From Shewanella sp. Isolate13 (GTDB taxonomy: Bacteria > Pseudomonadota > Gammaproteobacteria > Enterobacterales > Shewanellaceae): a stretch of 64,000 nt of DNA. The notes under the pieces were generated by a model. The model saw only the letters and a list, made by a program, of their open reading frames with translations, had not been told where the DNA came from and made no database searches. Both the position numbers and the translations under genes were made by a program. Below are positions 8,942 to 17,615 of the stretch, piece by piece (the first letter of the stretch is position 1; the number at the start of each line of letters is the position of its first letter). The stretch is taken from the NCBI RefSeq assembly GCF_022398325.1, contig NZ_JAKEVD010000023.1, positions 25,219 through 89,218 of the forward strand, written 5' to 3'.

Positions 8942-11341
8942 TTACTGAGTGTGATTATCTTTAGCGTGTTGTTTACGTAATTCGTTAAGTCTTACTTGCG
9001 CCAAACCTAAGATACTATTTTTCGGGTATTCTCCCTTTGCGTTTAGGGTTCCAACTTTAGCCCCGGTCAGTAACTCAATCGCCTGATTCACGTGTGAAAT
9101 GGCCCAAATATTAAACTTACCTTTCTCGACTGCTTCGACGATATCACGGCGTAACATCAGATTATGAACATTAGACTGAGGAATGATCACCCCTTGGCTA
9201 TCTCTACGCCCCTTAATTTTACAGACATCAAAGAAGCCTTCGATTTTTTCATTGACGCCGCCGATAGGCTGCGCCTCACCAAACTGATTCATCGAGCCAG
9301 TGATGGCGATGTCTTGTCGCAGCCCCTTACCTGAAAATGACGACAGCATAGCGCACAGCTCCGCCATGGTGGCACTATCGCCATCGACTCCACCGTAGGA
9401 TTGCTCAAAGGTAAGATGGGTCGATAGGGGGATTTTATCCGTCTTACCTAAAATAGAGGCGATATAGGCGGTTAAAATCATCACACCTTTAGAGTGTATG
9501 CTGCCACTAAGTTCGACATTACGTTCGATATCGAATACTCGACCTTTACCGAAACTGGTGGTTGCAGTGATCCTGCTGGGGGCCCCGAACTGGTAGTCTG
9601 TAGTAGACATCACCGACAAGCCGTTCACTTGGCCAACGGTTTCGCCCTGAGTATCGATTAGGGTGGTGCCATTGGTAAAGCTCTGCATAAAGTCATCTTT
9701 TGCACGGCAGATTCGTTTCTCTTTATTAATCAGTGCTTGCTCAACATGGCTTACTCGGATCATGTTGGCATTGGCTGCGCGGGCGCAATAATTTGCCTCA
9801 CGCAATAAATTGGCAATATCGACAGAGTGTAGCGATAGCATGTTCTGATCATCTGCCTGTCTAGAGCTGAACTCGATAACCCGTGCTATGGCTTTTTTAT
9901 CACAATGGAGGATCTGATTACTGTGTACGATACTCGAGATAAACTGGGCATAATGCGCCTCGGATGTGTCCGTACGGGGCATTTTGTCTTCAAAGTCTGC
10001 TGTCACCCGAAACAGTTCGGTAAACTCGGCATCATATTGCTGCAATAGCTTGTAGGTGGCAAAATCTCCAAACAGGATAATTTTCACGTCCAACGGAATG
10101 GCTTCGGGATCCAAAGAGATGGTCCCCGACAGAGTCACCTCTCGCTCCAGAGAGGTTAAGCTTAGCATGCGTGATCTCAGTGCTCGTTTTAGTCCGTCCC
10201 AAACGTAAGGGTGCTCAAGCACCTTGACTGCATCTATCATCAGCACGCCGCCATTAGCCTTATGTAAACTACCCGGGCGAATAAGAGAGAAGTCGGTGAA
10301 AACCGTACCTTTATAGGTCGCATTTTCCACATAGCCAAAGATGGTGTGGTAATTGGGAGTCTCCTCAACAATGATCGGTTGCATCTGAGACTCTTGCGAG
10401 ACCAAGACGTTGATCTGATATCGCCTTGGCATCTTCTTGCTCATGGAGGCATAGGCAAGGGCGGCTTGCTCCTCACTCTCCTCTAGGAAGATATCTAGGT
10501 TGTCGAGAATATCTTTGTGCATCGCCTTGATATAGGCTTTAACACTACTTTGCTCATTATATTGCTGTTTCAAACTCTCAAGTGCATGAGTCAGTACCTC
10601 CTCGGCAACCTGCTCATCATGTTTTTGCTGCTTCTCTGAATACTCCTCCTCCCATACCGTTATTTGACGAATGATCCCCCTTAGTTGAGCTTCAAGGGCC
10701 GAAATCGCCGTCTGCATGTTGGCTTGTTCAGTTGCTGAAAGAGCAAGGTAACTCTCTTCGGTATGAGGCTCTTCACCATTTAACGCTACAAGCTCGTAAT
10801 TCCCCTGAGGTGAAATAGACAAACCAACACCATGGCGTTTTGCTTCTTCAGTTAAGGCGCGCAGCGCGTCTTCTTGTTTCGATGCCAGTTGGTTTTTAAG
10901 CTTGTCTGCACGGCTGTAATACATCTCGTTGTCAAACGCTAAAGGTAGAGCCTTAAGCAATTTTGACATGAGTTTTTCCATGTCTTTTTTAAATTTAACC
11001 CCCATACCGGCAGGTAGTTTTAGGACTTTGGGGCTACGCGTATCATCGAAGTTAACCACATAGCACCAATCATAAAGGGTGCGCCCGTTTGAGTTTGGCG
11101 CTTGGCGATTAAGGTGGCGTAGCACCATGGTACGTTTTCCAAGGCCATTACGACCGAGCGCATAGATGTTATAGCCTTTCTCTTTCATCGATAGGGCAAA
11201 CTCTACCGCTTGTTGCGCACGGGCCTGGCCGACAATTTCGTCTAAGGGTTCTAGATGTTTGGTCGACTTGCAGTCTGAAGAAAGCTTCTTTAGCGACGAT
11301 ACGCGGTAAAGCTTGGTACTGCTGAGAGGTTTTATTGGCAT
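8942..11341 (-). CDS. Lon-like ATP-dependent protease (LonB/YcbZ type)
   Basis: A 799-residue cytoplasmic AAA+ serine protease. The Walker A loop is GRNGLGKRT at about residues 63-71, and Walker B is likely in GGVLMIDAVKV. A long helical insertion lies between them. The C-terminal Lon protease domain has the catalytic dyad S656 (in GGVDGDSATMAEL) and K699 (in GGVNEKIEG), spaced 43 residues apart as in classical Lon. It lacks the Lon N-terminal substrate domain and matches the YcbZ-like class. AAGAGGAC precedes the ATG at a good distance. Substrates are unknown for most of this class. Confidence 0.9.
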   Translation of the reverse strand: MPIKPLSSTKLYRVSSLKKLSSDCKSTKHLEPLDEIVGQARAQQAVEFALSMKEKGYNIYALGRNGLGKRTMVLRHLNRQAPNSNGRTLYDWCYVVNFDDTRSPKVLKLPAGMGVKFKKDMEKLMSKLLKALPLAFDNEMYYSRADKLKNQLASKQEDALRALTEEAKRHGVGLSISPQGNYELVALNGEEPHTEESYLALSATEQANMQTAISALEAQLRGIIRQITVWEEEYSEKQQKHDEQVAEEVLTHALESLKQQYNEQSSVKAYIKAMHKDILDNLDIFLEESEEQAALAYASMSKKMPRRYQINVLVSQESQMQPIIVEETPNYHTIFGYVENATYKGTVFTDFSLIRPGSLHKANGGVLMIDAVKVLEHPYVWDGLKRALRSRMLSLTSLEREVTLSGTISLDPEAIPLDVKIILFGDFATYKLLQQYDAEFTELFRVTADFEDKMPRTDTSEAHYAQFISSIVHSNQILHCDKKAIARVIEFSSRQADDQNMLSLHSVDIANLLREANYCARAANANMIRVSHVEQALINKEKRICRAKDDFMQSFTNGTTLIDTQGETVGQVNGLSVMSTTDYQFGAPSRITATTSFGKGRVFDIERNVELSGSIHSKGVMILTAYIASILGKTDKIPLSTHLTFEQSYGGVDGDSATMAELCAMLSSFSGKGLRQDIAITGSMNQFGEAQPIGGVNEKIEGFFDVCKIKGRRDSQGVIIPQSNVHNLMLRRDIVEAVEKGKFNIWAISHVNQAIELLTGAKVGTLNAKGEYPKNSILGLAQVRLNELRKQHAKDNHTQ

Positions 11342-11543
11342 AATGCGTCCTCTTTATGACGGTCAATAATTCCACTCTATACAGTTAGATAGCATATATC
11401 TGCAATTATTTACCAATAGGTTAGATATTAGCCTATTAGGGCGTTCAATTGATGACTTATTGCTCAGGATGGGCATTTTTAGTGTAAAACCTAGCTATCT
11501 CAATAGCGAAATTTTGTTAACTGATTTATGAAATGGGGTTTTA

Positions 11544-11571
11544 CCATTTACTCTCGCTAAAGAGTAAATGG
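11544..11571. other. Perfect 11-bp hairpin downstream of the U32 gene
   Basis: CCATTTACTCT (11544-11554) pairs perfectly with AGAGTAAATGG (11561-11571) over a 6-base loop. On the minus strand it lies 28 bp beyond the U32-family stop codon and is followed by TAAAA rather than a clean T run. It may be a weak terminator or an mRNA 3-prime stabiliser. Confidence 0.5.
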
Positions 11572-11598
11572 AGTAGGTGATAGCGTAGCTAAATTGAC

Positions 11599-13986
11599 TT
11601 AAAGGCCTTTTTGATATTGCTCGTTAGTGGTATTGCAAAAAAGTGCTTGTAAGTTTGCCGGTGCTTCTACTGAGCGAGTTAACGACTTATCTGAAGGCGT
11701 AGCGCTTTTCTTTTGCGATTGCAGATTAGTAAGAAGATCACTAAACAGGCTAACTGTGTCAAACTGGCTAGCTTGTAATTGAGTCTTGGTCGCTACCGAG
11801 CGCAGATCCAGCATCACAGAGTCAAAATAGCCTCCAAGATCGGCCAAAATCTGTGGGTTAAAGAAGTGCTCACTGCCGTATAACACATTGTGTTCACGGC
11901 GCTTCTTGTCAATAACAAAGTCGACGCCTTTCACGTTGGTCAAGCTGCTACTCTTTTTACAAACAGTCAGGCATTCCTTATCCATCACGGCCTTATCACA
12001 ACCACTCGCTTGTAGAAACAGACATTGACGGCTGCTCATCAACATGACGGGATGGTAGATACTGTAGTGGAGGCTAAAATTATCCGGTGCCTTGATAGCC
12101 TTGATCTGTTTGTTGTTTAATTCGTTTGACACAAAAGCCCCTACACAGCCCTGTTGCTGCAAACTATGCATGCTAATGGAGTTTGTCGTGTTAAGGTGAG
12201 GACCGGCAACCCAGGGGATGCCAAGTTGGGACGCGGCCATGCCGACACCAGAGTTATTTGTGACTATGCTGCTCGGCTTTATCTGTGCGAGTAATTGTTT
12301 CGCTGCTATATAGTCGGGCTCCATAACCACGGCGCCAAACCAAGGGATCAATCCAGGCTCCTGAGTAAACAAAAGGGCAAGTTTTTCCTTTTCAGCCTCG
12401 ATGGCGTCCGGGATCAGGTAATAAACACTGTTCTCTTTATCCGCTAACTGTTGTTTAATCTGACGATAGAGTGCCAAGTCCCGACGATTAGCGATAAGCA
12501 CAGATAAACCAGTTTGTTTAGTCGATTGTTGATGATTATTCTCTTTTGAAGACAGCGATACCAGCTGCTGACGTACCTGTTTTATCGTAATTGGCTCGAC
12601 ATGCTCTCGACCGTTGTTTAACCAGCAAACGACTTGGCGTTTCATCTCAGTGATCTCTTTAAAGGGAACAAACAAGTCTTCCCCAAGAGCGTCAAAGTTA
12701 ATCGTCCCTAAATTGAACTCTAGATTACCTATACTGGCAAAGCGTTTGGATAACTCCGCTTGCTGCAAGCCATACTTATCTGACGGAAGCAATACAGAGT
12801 CTGATTGCACCGAAAACCTTATGTTAGAGTCTAGAGCGTGGTGCTGATTGGCTGGCTCGAGTTCAACCTCGATACGTAAGGCTTGATTCTCTTGACCAAT
12901 AAAACGTAAAGACACAACAGGCTTATCTAGCGAGAGTTTTGCAATTTTGCTGGCAACGGTTTCGATGATTTCGGTTTTTTCATCATAGAGTGCTTTTTTA
13001 ATGTTGGGCAAGGCTTGTGTGTTTTCGCCACTAGTCAGCTTCAAACTCTCAATCTGAGTAAAGTGTTGCACCGCGTTATCACGTGGATTGTCGATATACA
13101 TGTTTTTACCAACAGTGCCATGCAAATAGCCATTTGAAAAATCCCGATTAAATACCGTGTATAGCGGATTTTTATCGTGACTCATGGTTTGATTTTGCTC
13201 TAGGCGAGAGATCTGTTGGCGCCAAGTATCAATGACGCGATAGACGTAATGAGATTTCTTAATGCGCCCCTCTACCTTTAATGAATCCGCGCCAGCATCA
13301 TACAGCGCACCTAAATCTGAGTAAGCCGAATTATCTTTGAGGTTAAGTGGATATTGTGCGCCAACTTCAGTAGCCTGATATTGATCGCGACAGGGCTGAC
13401 TACAACGCCCCCGGTTACCCGAATTCCCACCATGAGCAGAGCTAAAATAGCAGAGGCCTGAAAACCCAATGCAATTAGACCCGTGAACGAATACCTCAGT
13501 GAGCATATCAAGGCTGTGGGCCTTGTCTGACATCAGCTTAATTTCTGACAAGTTTAGCTCTCTAGACAGATTGGCTCTTGAAGCGCCAAGCTTTGACAGA
13601 AACTCCAGTTGACCGCTGTTATGGGTCGTCACTTGCGTAGATGCGTGAATATCCAGTGTTGGGTAGTGCTGTTTTAACAGATAAAATAGACCCAGATCTT
13701 GAACTATGACACCATCTATAGAAGTATTAACCAACTGATTCAACAGCTTAAGCAGTGCAGGCAGTTCCTGCTCTAACACTATGATATTGAGCGTTAGAAA
13801 CAGTTGGCACTCGTGCTGGTGAGCGACTCGCAGTAGTCCCATTAGATCTTCAAAACTTAAATTCTCAGCGCGAGTTCGAGCGTTAAAACTATTTAAGCCG
13901 CAGTAAACCGCATCCGCCCCTGCAACAATGGCCGCTTTAATAGACTCAATGTCACCACCTGGCGCGAGTAGTTCAAGTTTTCTCAT
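11599..13986 (-). CDS. Peptidase U32 family protein, RlhA-like, extended
   Basis: A 795-residue U32 protein. The first 270 residues match the U32 fold: LELLAPGGDIESIKAAI, GADAVYCGLNSFNAR, HASTQVTTHNS and the cysteine cluster region of SGLCYFSS followed by NRGRCSQPCR, then SLKVEGRIK. Proteins with this cluster, such as E. coli RlhA and TrhP, hydroxylate RNA bases using prephenate-derived chemistry, so an RNA-hydroxylation role is likelier than proteolysis. A further cysteine set occurs near the C-terminus (CDKAVMDKECLTVCKK). It is about 140 residues longer than E. coli RlhA, so orthology is not certain. Confidence 0.8.
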   Translation of the reverse strand: MRKLELLAPGGDIESIKAAIVAGADAVYCGLNSFNARTRAENLSFEDLMGLLRVAHQHECQLFLTLNIIVLEQELPALLKLLNQLVNTSIDGVIVQDLGLFYLLKQHYPTLDIHASTQVTTHNSGQLEFLSKLGASRANLSRELNLSEIKLMSDKAHSLDMLTEVFVHGSNCIGFSGLCYFSSAHGGNSGNRGRCSQPCRDQYQATEVGAQYPLNLKDNSAYSDLGALYDAGADSLKVEGRIKKSHYVYRVIDTWRQQISRLEQNQTMSHDKNPLYTVFNRDFSNGYLHGTVGKNMYIDNPRDNAVQHFTQIESLKLTSGENTQALPNIKKALYDEKTEIIETVASKIAKLSLDKPVVSLRFIGQENQALRIEVELEPANQHHALDSNIRFSVQSDSVLLPSDKYGLQQAELSKRFASIGNLEFNLGTINFDALGEDLFVPFKEITEMKRQVVCWLNNGREHVEPITIKQVRQQLVSLSSKENNHQQSTKQTGLSVLIANRRDLALYRQIKQQLADKENSVYYLIPDAIEAEKEKLALLFTQEPGLIPWFGAVVMEPDYIAAKQLLAQIKPSSIVTNNSGVGMAASQLGIPWVAGPHLNTTNSISMHSLQQQGCVGAFVSNELNNKQIKAIKAPDNFSLHYSIYHPVMLMSSRQCLFLQASGCDKAVMDKECLTVCKKSSSLTNVKGVDFVIDKKRREHNVLYGSEHFFNPQILADLGGYFDSVMLDLRSVATKTQLQASQFDTVSLFSDLLTNLQSQKKSATPSDKSLTRSVEAPANLQALFCNTTNEQYQKGL

Positions 13987-14103
13987 GGTATTCCTATTGA
14001 TGTTGAATTCGTAAAGAATTCGGGGACTGCTAGAGTAAGGCGCAGTTTGGATAGAGCAGGGAATTGTAAGACGTGCTAACGCCGAGATCTAGGAGGGATA
14101 AGC

Positions 14104-14307
14104 CTATTTTACTAATTTATGATATTGATCCTGCGCTACACCTAAGCGTAAACACTCGCGCTCATATTCAAAGAGGCAGATTTGACTTAACACATGGCAC
14201 ACGCATAAGCGAAAGGAATAATTAACTTGTGGTGGGTGACGCCAGCGGTAAAGAGTCGGTAATTGGGCAAGGCATCCGCAAAATACATGCTTGTTAGCCT
14301 TGCCCAA
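14104..14307 (-). CDS. Doubtful cysteine-rich small ORF
   Basis: A 67-codon frame with no ATG; the only available start is a TTG at 14307, and no ribosome binding site is visible before it. The product would be rich in Cys and His (VFCGCLAQ, RLCVCHVL, ECLRLGV) and its codon use is not absurd. It starts 23 bp after the rhodanese stop codon on the same strand. I do not recognise a family. It may be translated by coupling or be chance. Confidence 0.25.
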   Translation of the reverse strand: MGKANKHVFCGCLAQLPTLYRWRHPPQVNYSFRLCVCHVLSQICLFEYERECLRLGVAQDQYHKLVK

Positions 14308-14329
14308 AACAACATGTTGTTGTCTATGG

Positions 14330-14794
14330 CTATTTAGCGATGTTCGGGCCTACATAGCTAGACAGTTTGCTATAACCACCTTTTAATACTTTGACATTAT
14401 CAAAACCTAATTGGCGCAGTGCCGTACCGGCCGCCATGGCGCGTGCACCAGATTTACAAACAATGACCACAGGCTTGTCTGTAGGGATTTTATCAAGGTT
14501 TTCAGGCGTAAACAGTTCATCTAAGCTGATGTTAAGCTGGTCTTTCATTGCAAGACCAAATACTTGACGCTCTTCTGGGGTACGGATATCAACGGCTGTG
14601 ATGCTAGCATTATTCTGTAATTGCTTAACAAATCCTTCTGCACTAATTAGTCCGATATCTTTGCCTACAGTTTTACCTTTTGCGTGGCTAAATTGTTCGT
14701 TAAAGCCTTGTGCTAACTTTGCATCATATGCGATAGCCTGAGAGCTAAGTCCTAATAAGGCACATAATAACGTCATGTTTACCACTTTTTTCAT
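14330..14794 (-). CDS. Periplasmic rhodanese-like domain protein
   Basis: A single-domain rhodanese of about 154 residues with a signal peptide (MKKVVNMTLLCALLGLSSQAI, cleaved after ALA-like IA). The active-site loop is C113-KSGARA and the domain entry motif AVDIRTPEER is present, so persulfide chemistry in the periplasm is likely. The open frame runs up to 14860, but the signal peptide and GGAG at a 9-base spacing select the ATG at 14794. A strong hairpin lies about 75 bp upstream of the start in what should be its leader. The sulfur donor is unknown. Confidence 0.88.
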   Translation of the reverse strand: MKKVVNMTLLCALLGLSSQAIAYDAKLAQGFNEQFSHAKGKTVGKDIGLISAEGFVKQLQNNASITAVDIRTPEERQVFGLAMKDQLNISLDELFTPENLDKIPTDKPVVIVCKSGARAMAAGTALRQLGFDNVKVLKGGYSKLSSYVGPNIAK

Positions 14795-14868
14795 ACATCT
14801 ATTCTCCAGTCTTATGGTGAGGATTAACTCCTCACTTTGAGTTATTTTTATTTTATTCAATCTTAAAG

Positions 14869-14906
14869 CAGGGCAAAGTCAGGTGCAGGGGACTGACGTT
14901 GCCCTG
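14869..14906. promoter_or_regulatory. Long hairpin upstream of the rhodanese gene
   Basis: CAGGGCAA-A-GTCAG (14869-14882) pairs with CTGAC-G-TTGCCCTG (14893-14906), broken only by one A/G mismatch, around a 10-base loop. It sits 75-112 bp upstream of the rhodanese start on its coding strand. It could be a leader structure or the end of an undetected upstream transcript. Confidence 0.45.
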
Positions 14907-15466
14907 AAGAAACAGGATTATAGAAAGCAAAAAGGGGGCAATATGTTGCACGGCATCACATTTGAAGCTCCGATAAGATTTCAACAAAGCTAAAAGTGAT
15001 TACAGCAGTCAATATTTAGCTCTCAATTAAGTTGAATACATAATATTAGTCTTATTATTCAAAGTGATAAGTACGTATTGTTTGAAAAGCTATGTTTTAA
15101 ACCTGCTTTGGTCTAAAGGGTTAAATTTATATTGTTTTATTTATAAAGCGTACATTTATATCACATCTTTTAAGGTAACTTGCCCAATCAACTTATGCTT
15201 AGACGTGGCTGATACAGGTAGTAATGTTTTAGTGCCGTGACAAATTAGCCCCGCAGCAACTTGTTTTCGTTATACGGCACCATTTAAAATGCCATCTGCA
15301 AACATGTAATTAGCATAAATGTAATATCCGAGTGAATAATGCGCATAAGATCCTAATCTTTAAGTTATTTGAAGATAAATAGGCTGATTTAGAGTAAGCT
15401 AAATATTCAAATTCTCAAGTTATACATACTCAGAGTTATCTTCCTATTCTCATTTAGAAGTCCACT
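14907..15466. other. AT-rich intergenic region, possible structured RNA
   Basis: About 560 bp between divergent genes without a credible open frame. Within it GTGCCGT (15232-15238) pairs with ACGGCAC (15274-15280), enclosing a second short stem, GACAA (15239-15243) with TTGTT (15261-15265), around the loop containing GCCCCGC. Promoters for both flanking genes should be here, but none is clear. Confidence 0.35.
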
Positions 15467-16495
15467 ATGCTTTACAATCAAAATCACGCTATTCGTTTTC
15501 CAAAAGGCAAGTTTGCCATGTGGAGTGTTTACAGCTTCACTGGCGCATCGATCCTCGCTTCCATTATATTTTCACTACTGCTGTTCCTCTCTATCGATGA
15601 CGACCCGGTTATGCAGTTCCTCTTTGGTGGACTAGCGGTTATTTTTGAGCTTGGAAAATTCTTCGCTTGGTATGAAGTCGGCGAGCGTTACGCTAGAAAA
15701 AACTTTATGGGTATGCTGTCTGCATTAGGATTTTATACTGTGCTTGCCGCCATCTCTATCGGGGGGTCTATTGGCGGGATCAATAGCGCAACGAATAAGG
15801 CTCAGGAACATGTTCAGGTTCAGCAGAGTAAAGTAAATGCGTTTAATATGCAGATTGAGGCTATTGATAAGCAGATAGCCCTGAATAACATAGCAGCTGA
15901 AAAATACATCCAGATGGAACGTATCGCCACCGGTGTGACTCGCATTCAAAAAGAGAACAATAAACTGCGAGAACAACAGCAGCAGCTTGCCCTACAGCGT
16001 GATAGCATTCCCGTTGTCAGCCAAGGTTCCATTGTTGGCTTGATTGAAAGTCTTGCGCTATCACTTAACATCAAAGCCGAAACTGCCCAACTTGGTTTAG
16101 TCGTGTTCCTATCTATACTACTGGACTTCTTTGCCGCCTTCTTTGTGGGACTGATTGGTGAAGAGAACCGCTTTAGACAGAGGTTCAATCAAATGCATCC
16201 TATTACACTCGAAGGCTATTCGCCCCTCGATACAAAGGATTCAGACTTCCTGCCGCACTTCGAACCCAAACAGTTACCGGAGGCTGAACCTAAGTCCACC
16301 TATGAGCAAGTTTTAGATGCACTCGGTAGTAACCGAGTCAATTGCAGCAAGCGCGCTGTCAGTAATTACCTCAATATTACCACCGAAGAAGTGGACGAGA
16401 TCTTTAGCCGTATGTTTAGTGAAGGCATAGTCACTAAAAAGCCAAACAATCACTTTCAGTGGCAAGGCATTAAAACAGTAGAAGAGGCCGTCTAG
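15467..16495 (+). CDS. Membrane protein with coiled coil and C-terminal winged helix, unknown function
   Basis: I do not recognise a named family. The 342 residues divide clearly: three hydrophobic segments at about 20-42, 50-68 and 83-105; a heptad-like Gln/Glu/Lys-rich stretch at about 107-178; a fourth hydrophobic segment at about 209-231; then a soluble tail. The tail ends, from about 275, in a DNA-binding-like winged helix (SKRAVSNYLNITTEEVDEI, then FSEGIVTKKPNNHFQW). The simplest topology puts the coiled coil in the periplasm and the tail in the cytoplasm, which would suit a membrane-anchored regulator. No clear ribosome binding site precedes the ATG, and a good terminator follows. Function is unknown. 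Confidence 0.8.
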   Translation: MLYNQNHAIRFPKGKFAMWSVYSFTGASILASIIFSLLLFLSIDDDPVMQFLFGGLAVIFELGKFFAWYEVGERYARKNFMGMLSALGFYTVLAAISIGGSIGGINSATNKAQEHVQVQQSKVNAFNMQIEAIDKQIALNNIAAEKYIQMERIATGVTRIQKENNKLREQQQQLALQRDSIPVVSQGSIVGLIESLALSLNIKAETAQLGLVVFLSILLDFFAAFFVGLIGEENRFRQRFNQMHPITLEGYSPLDTKDSDFLPHFEPKQLPEAEPKSTYEQVLDALGSNRVNCSKRAVSNYLNITTEEVDEIFSRMFSEGIVTKKPNNHFQWQGIKTVEEAV

Positions 16496-16518
16496 CGCCC
16501 TTAGAGCGAGTAACAAAG

Positions 16519-16548
16519 AGGGAGTCTAATTCAGAGGCTCCCTTTTTT
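16519..16548 (+). terminator. Terminator after the membrane/winged-helix gene
   Basis: AGGGAG-TCT pairs with AGA-GG-CTCCCT around a 5-base loop and is followed by TTTTTT. It isolates this gene from the DsbA-fold gene downstream. Confidence 0.8.
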
Positions 16549-16653
16549 ATCATAAAAGTGCCAACAAGCTTGTGTATAGTGAATTGGTGTTTGAAAATTT
16601 TCGACAAAGAACTTAGGATCGCGCTACAGATTATTCTAACAAGATCTTAGTTA

Positions 16654-17292
16654 ATGACTTCTAAGCAGACTCACACGCAAAACGAACCTCTAACACTTTA
16701 TTTTATTTATGACTCTCATTGCCCTTGGAGTTACGCAACCACACCCGTTGTTGCAGAGCTGATGAATGCTTTCGATTACTCTGACGTTCATTTGCTGCAC
16801 TGTGCACATTTCAACGGTTCTGATGCACCAAAGAAAGCACAAATAGACCAAGTTAGCGCATTAACTAAGGTGCCATTTAGTGATGCTTACTTGAAGGGAT
16901 TAAACAAAAAAATGTCTTCGATTAAGACTGCTAACTTCATGTCTTGGGTGCAATCAAAACAGGCAGATAAAGAGTTTGAATTATTAAAAGCACTACAGCA
17001 ACAACATTTCGTTGAAGCGAATCCATTAGATTCAAGAGCTGATTTTGACAAGATAATTAATCAATACAAATTATCTCCTTCAAATAAGGTCTTTAAAGAT
17101 GCTATCAGTCATGAGGCGGAGAGTGTGTTAGCAGGTATCGCCGAGATTGGCGAAGCGATCGGTACCAATGCCTTCCCCGTACTTGTGATGACATCTGGCG
17201 ATCAGGCTATCTTTATTGACCACTCAAAGTTCCTATCGGAACCAGCTGCGGTGATCGAGAGTGTAAAACAAGAGCTAGCAGCGCTAAGTTAA
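16654..17292 (+). CDS. DsbA/FrnE-fold thioredoxin-like protein with CPWS motif
   Basis: A 212-residue protein of the DsbA superfamily lacking a signal peptide, so cytoplasmic. The N-terminal strand LYFIYDSHCPWSY carries C23-P-W-S26, in which the second redox cysteine of the usual CXXC is serine. The cis-proline region GTNAFPVLV near residue 175 is intact. With one cysteine it cannot act as a standard disulfide oxidase; glutathione-dependent isomerase or transferase chemistry, as in related CPWS proteins, is possible. The ATG has only a weak upstream ribosome binding site. Confidence 0.8.
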   Translation: MTSKQTHTQNEPLTLYFIYDSHCPWSYATTPVVAELMNAFDYSDVHLLHCAHFNGSDAPKKAQIDQVSALTKVPFSDAYLKGLNKKMSSIKTANFMSWVQSKQADKEFELLKALQQQHFVEANPLDSRADFDKIINQYKLSPSNKVFKDAISHEAESVLAGIAEIGEAIGTNAFPVLVMTSGDQAIFIDHSKFLSEPAAVIESVKQELAALS

Positions 17293-17333
17293 TAACAAAC
17301 GAGATTAAAACCGCTAGCCGAGCGTTAAGTGAT

Positions 17334-17364
17334 AGTGAGTAGCCTTTCTATGGGGCTATTCACT
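17334..17364. terminator. Hairpin between DsbA-fold gene and 27-aa peptide gene
   Basis: AGTGAGTAGCC (17334-17344) pairs with GGCTATTCACT (17354-17364), eleven pairs with one G-T wobble. Its right edge overlaps the stop codon of the peptide gene on the other strand. No strong T run follows on either side. Confidence 0.5.
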
Positions 17365-17446
17365 ATTTATAGCAGATACGGATCAACACGATATAAAATA
17401 CAACCAAGGCAATCCATTTCACCGTTAATACTGTATCAAACAACAT
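17363..17446 (-). CDS. Small hydrophobic peptide, 27 residues, single membrane segment
   Basis: A short frame on the minus strand from the ATG at 17444-17446 to a TAG at 17363-17365. The product starts MLFDTVLTVKW, continues with a strongly hydrophobic run (IALVVFYIVLI) and ends RICYK, giving one membrane-spanning helix with a positively charged end. A strong AAGGGGG lies 6 bases before the ATG, better than those of many neighbours. It is separated from cmoM by about 170 bp. I do not recognise it; regulators of membrane enzymes such as CydX or MgrB have this size, but no link is shown. Confidence 0.55.
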   Translation of the reverse strand: MLFDTVLTVKWIALVVFYIVLIRICYK

Positions 17447-17615
17447 AGAGCCCCCTTATGTGATGAGCTAGCTAGGTTGTGATAAATGCTAGCCGTTCCT
17501 TTAGATTGCTGACTACAAATGCCAGCGAAGTGCTTCATATCACAAGCTTTATGGTAACAAACCCCCATTAACCCTATCTTAATTACTTAGCCTAAACTCG
17601 CCAGCTCATGCTCAC
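17447..17615. other. Intergenic region between cmoM and the 27-aa peptide gene
   Basis: About 170 bp after the cmoM stop on the minus strand. It should hold the peptide gene promoter and the cmoM transcript end. No clear hairpin or promoter pair is visible. Confidence 0.3.
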
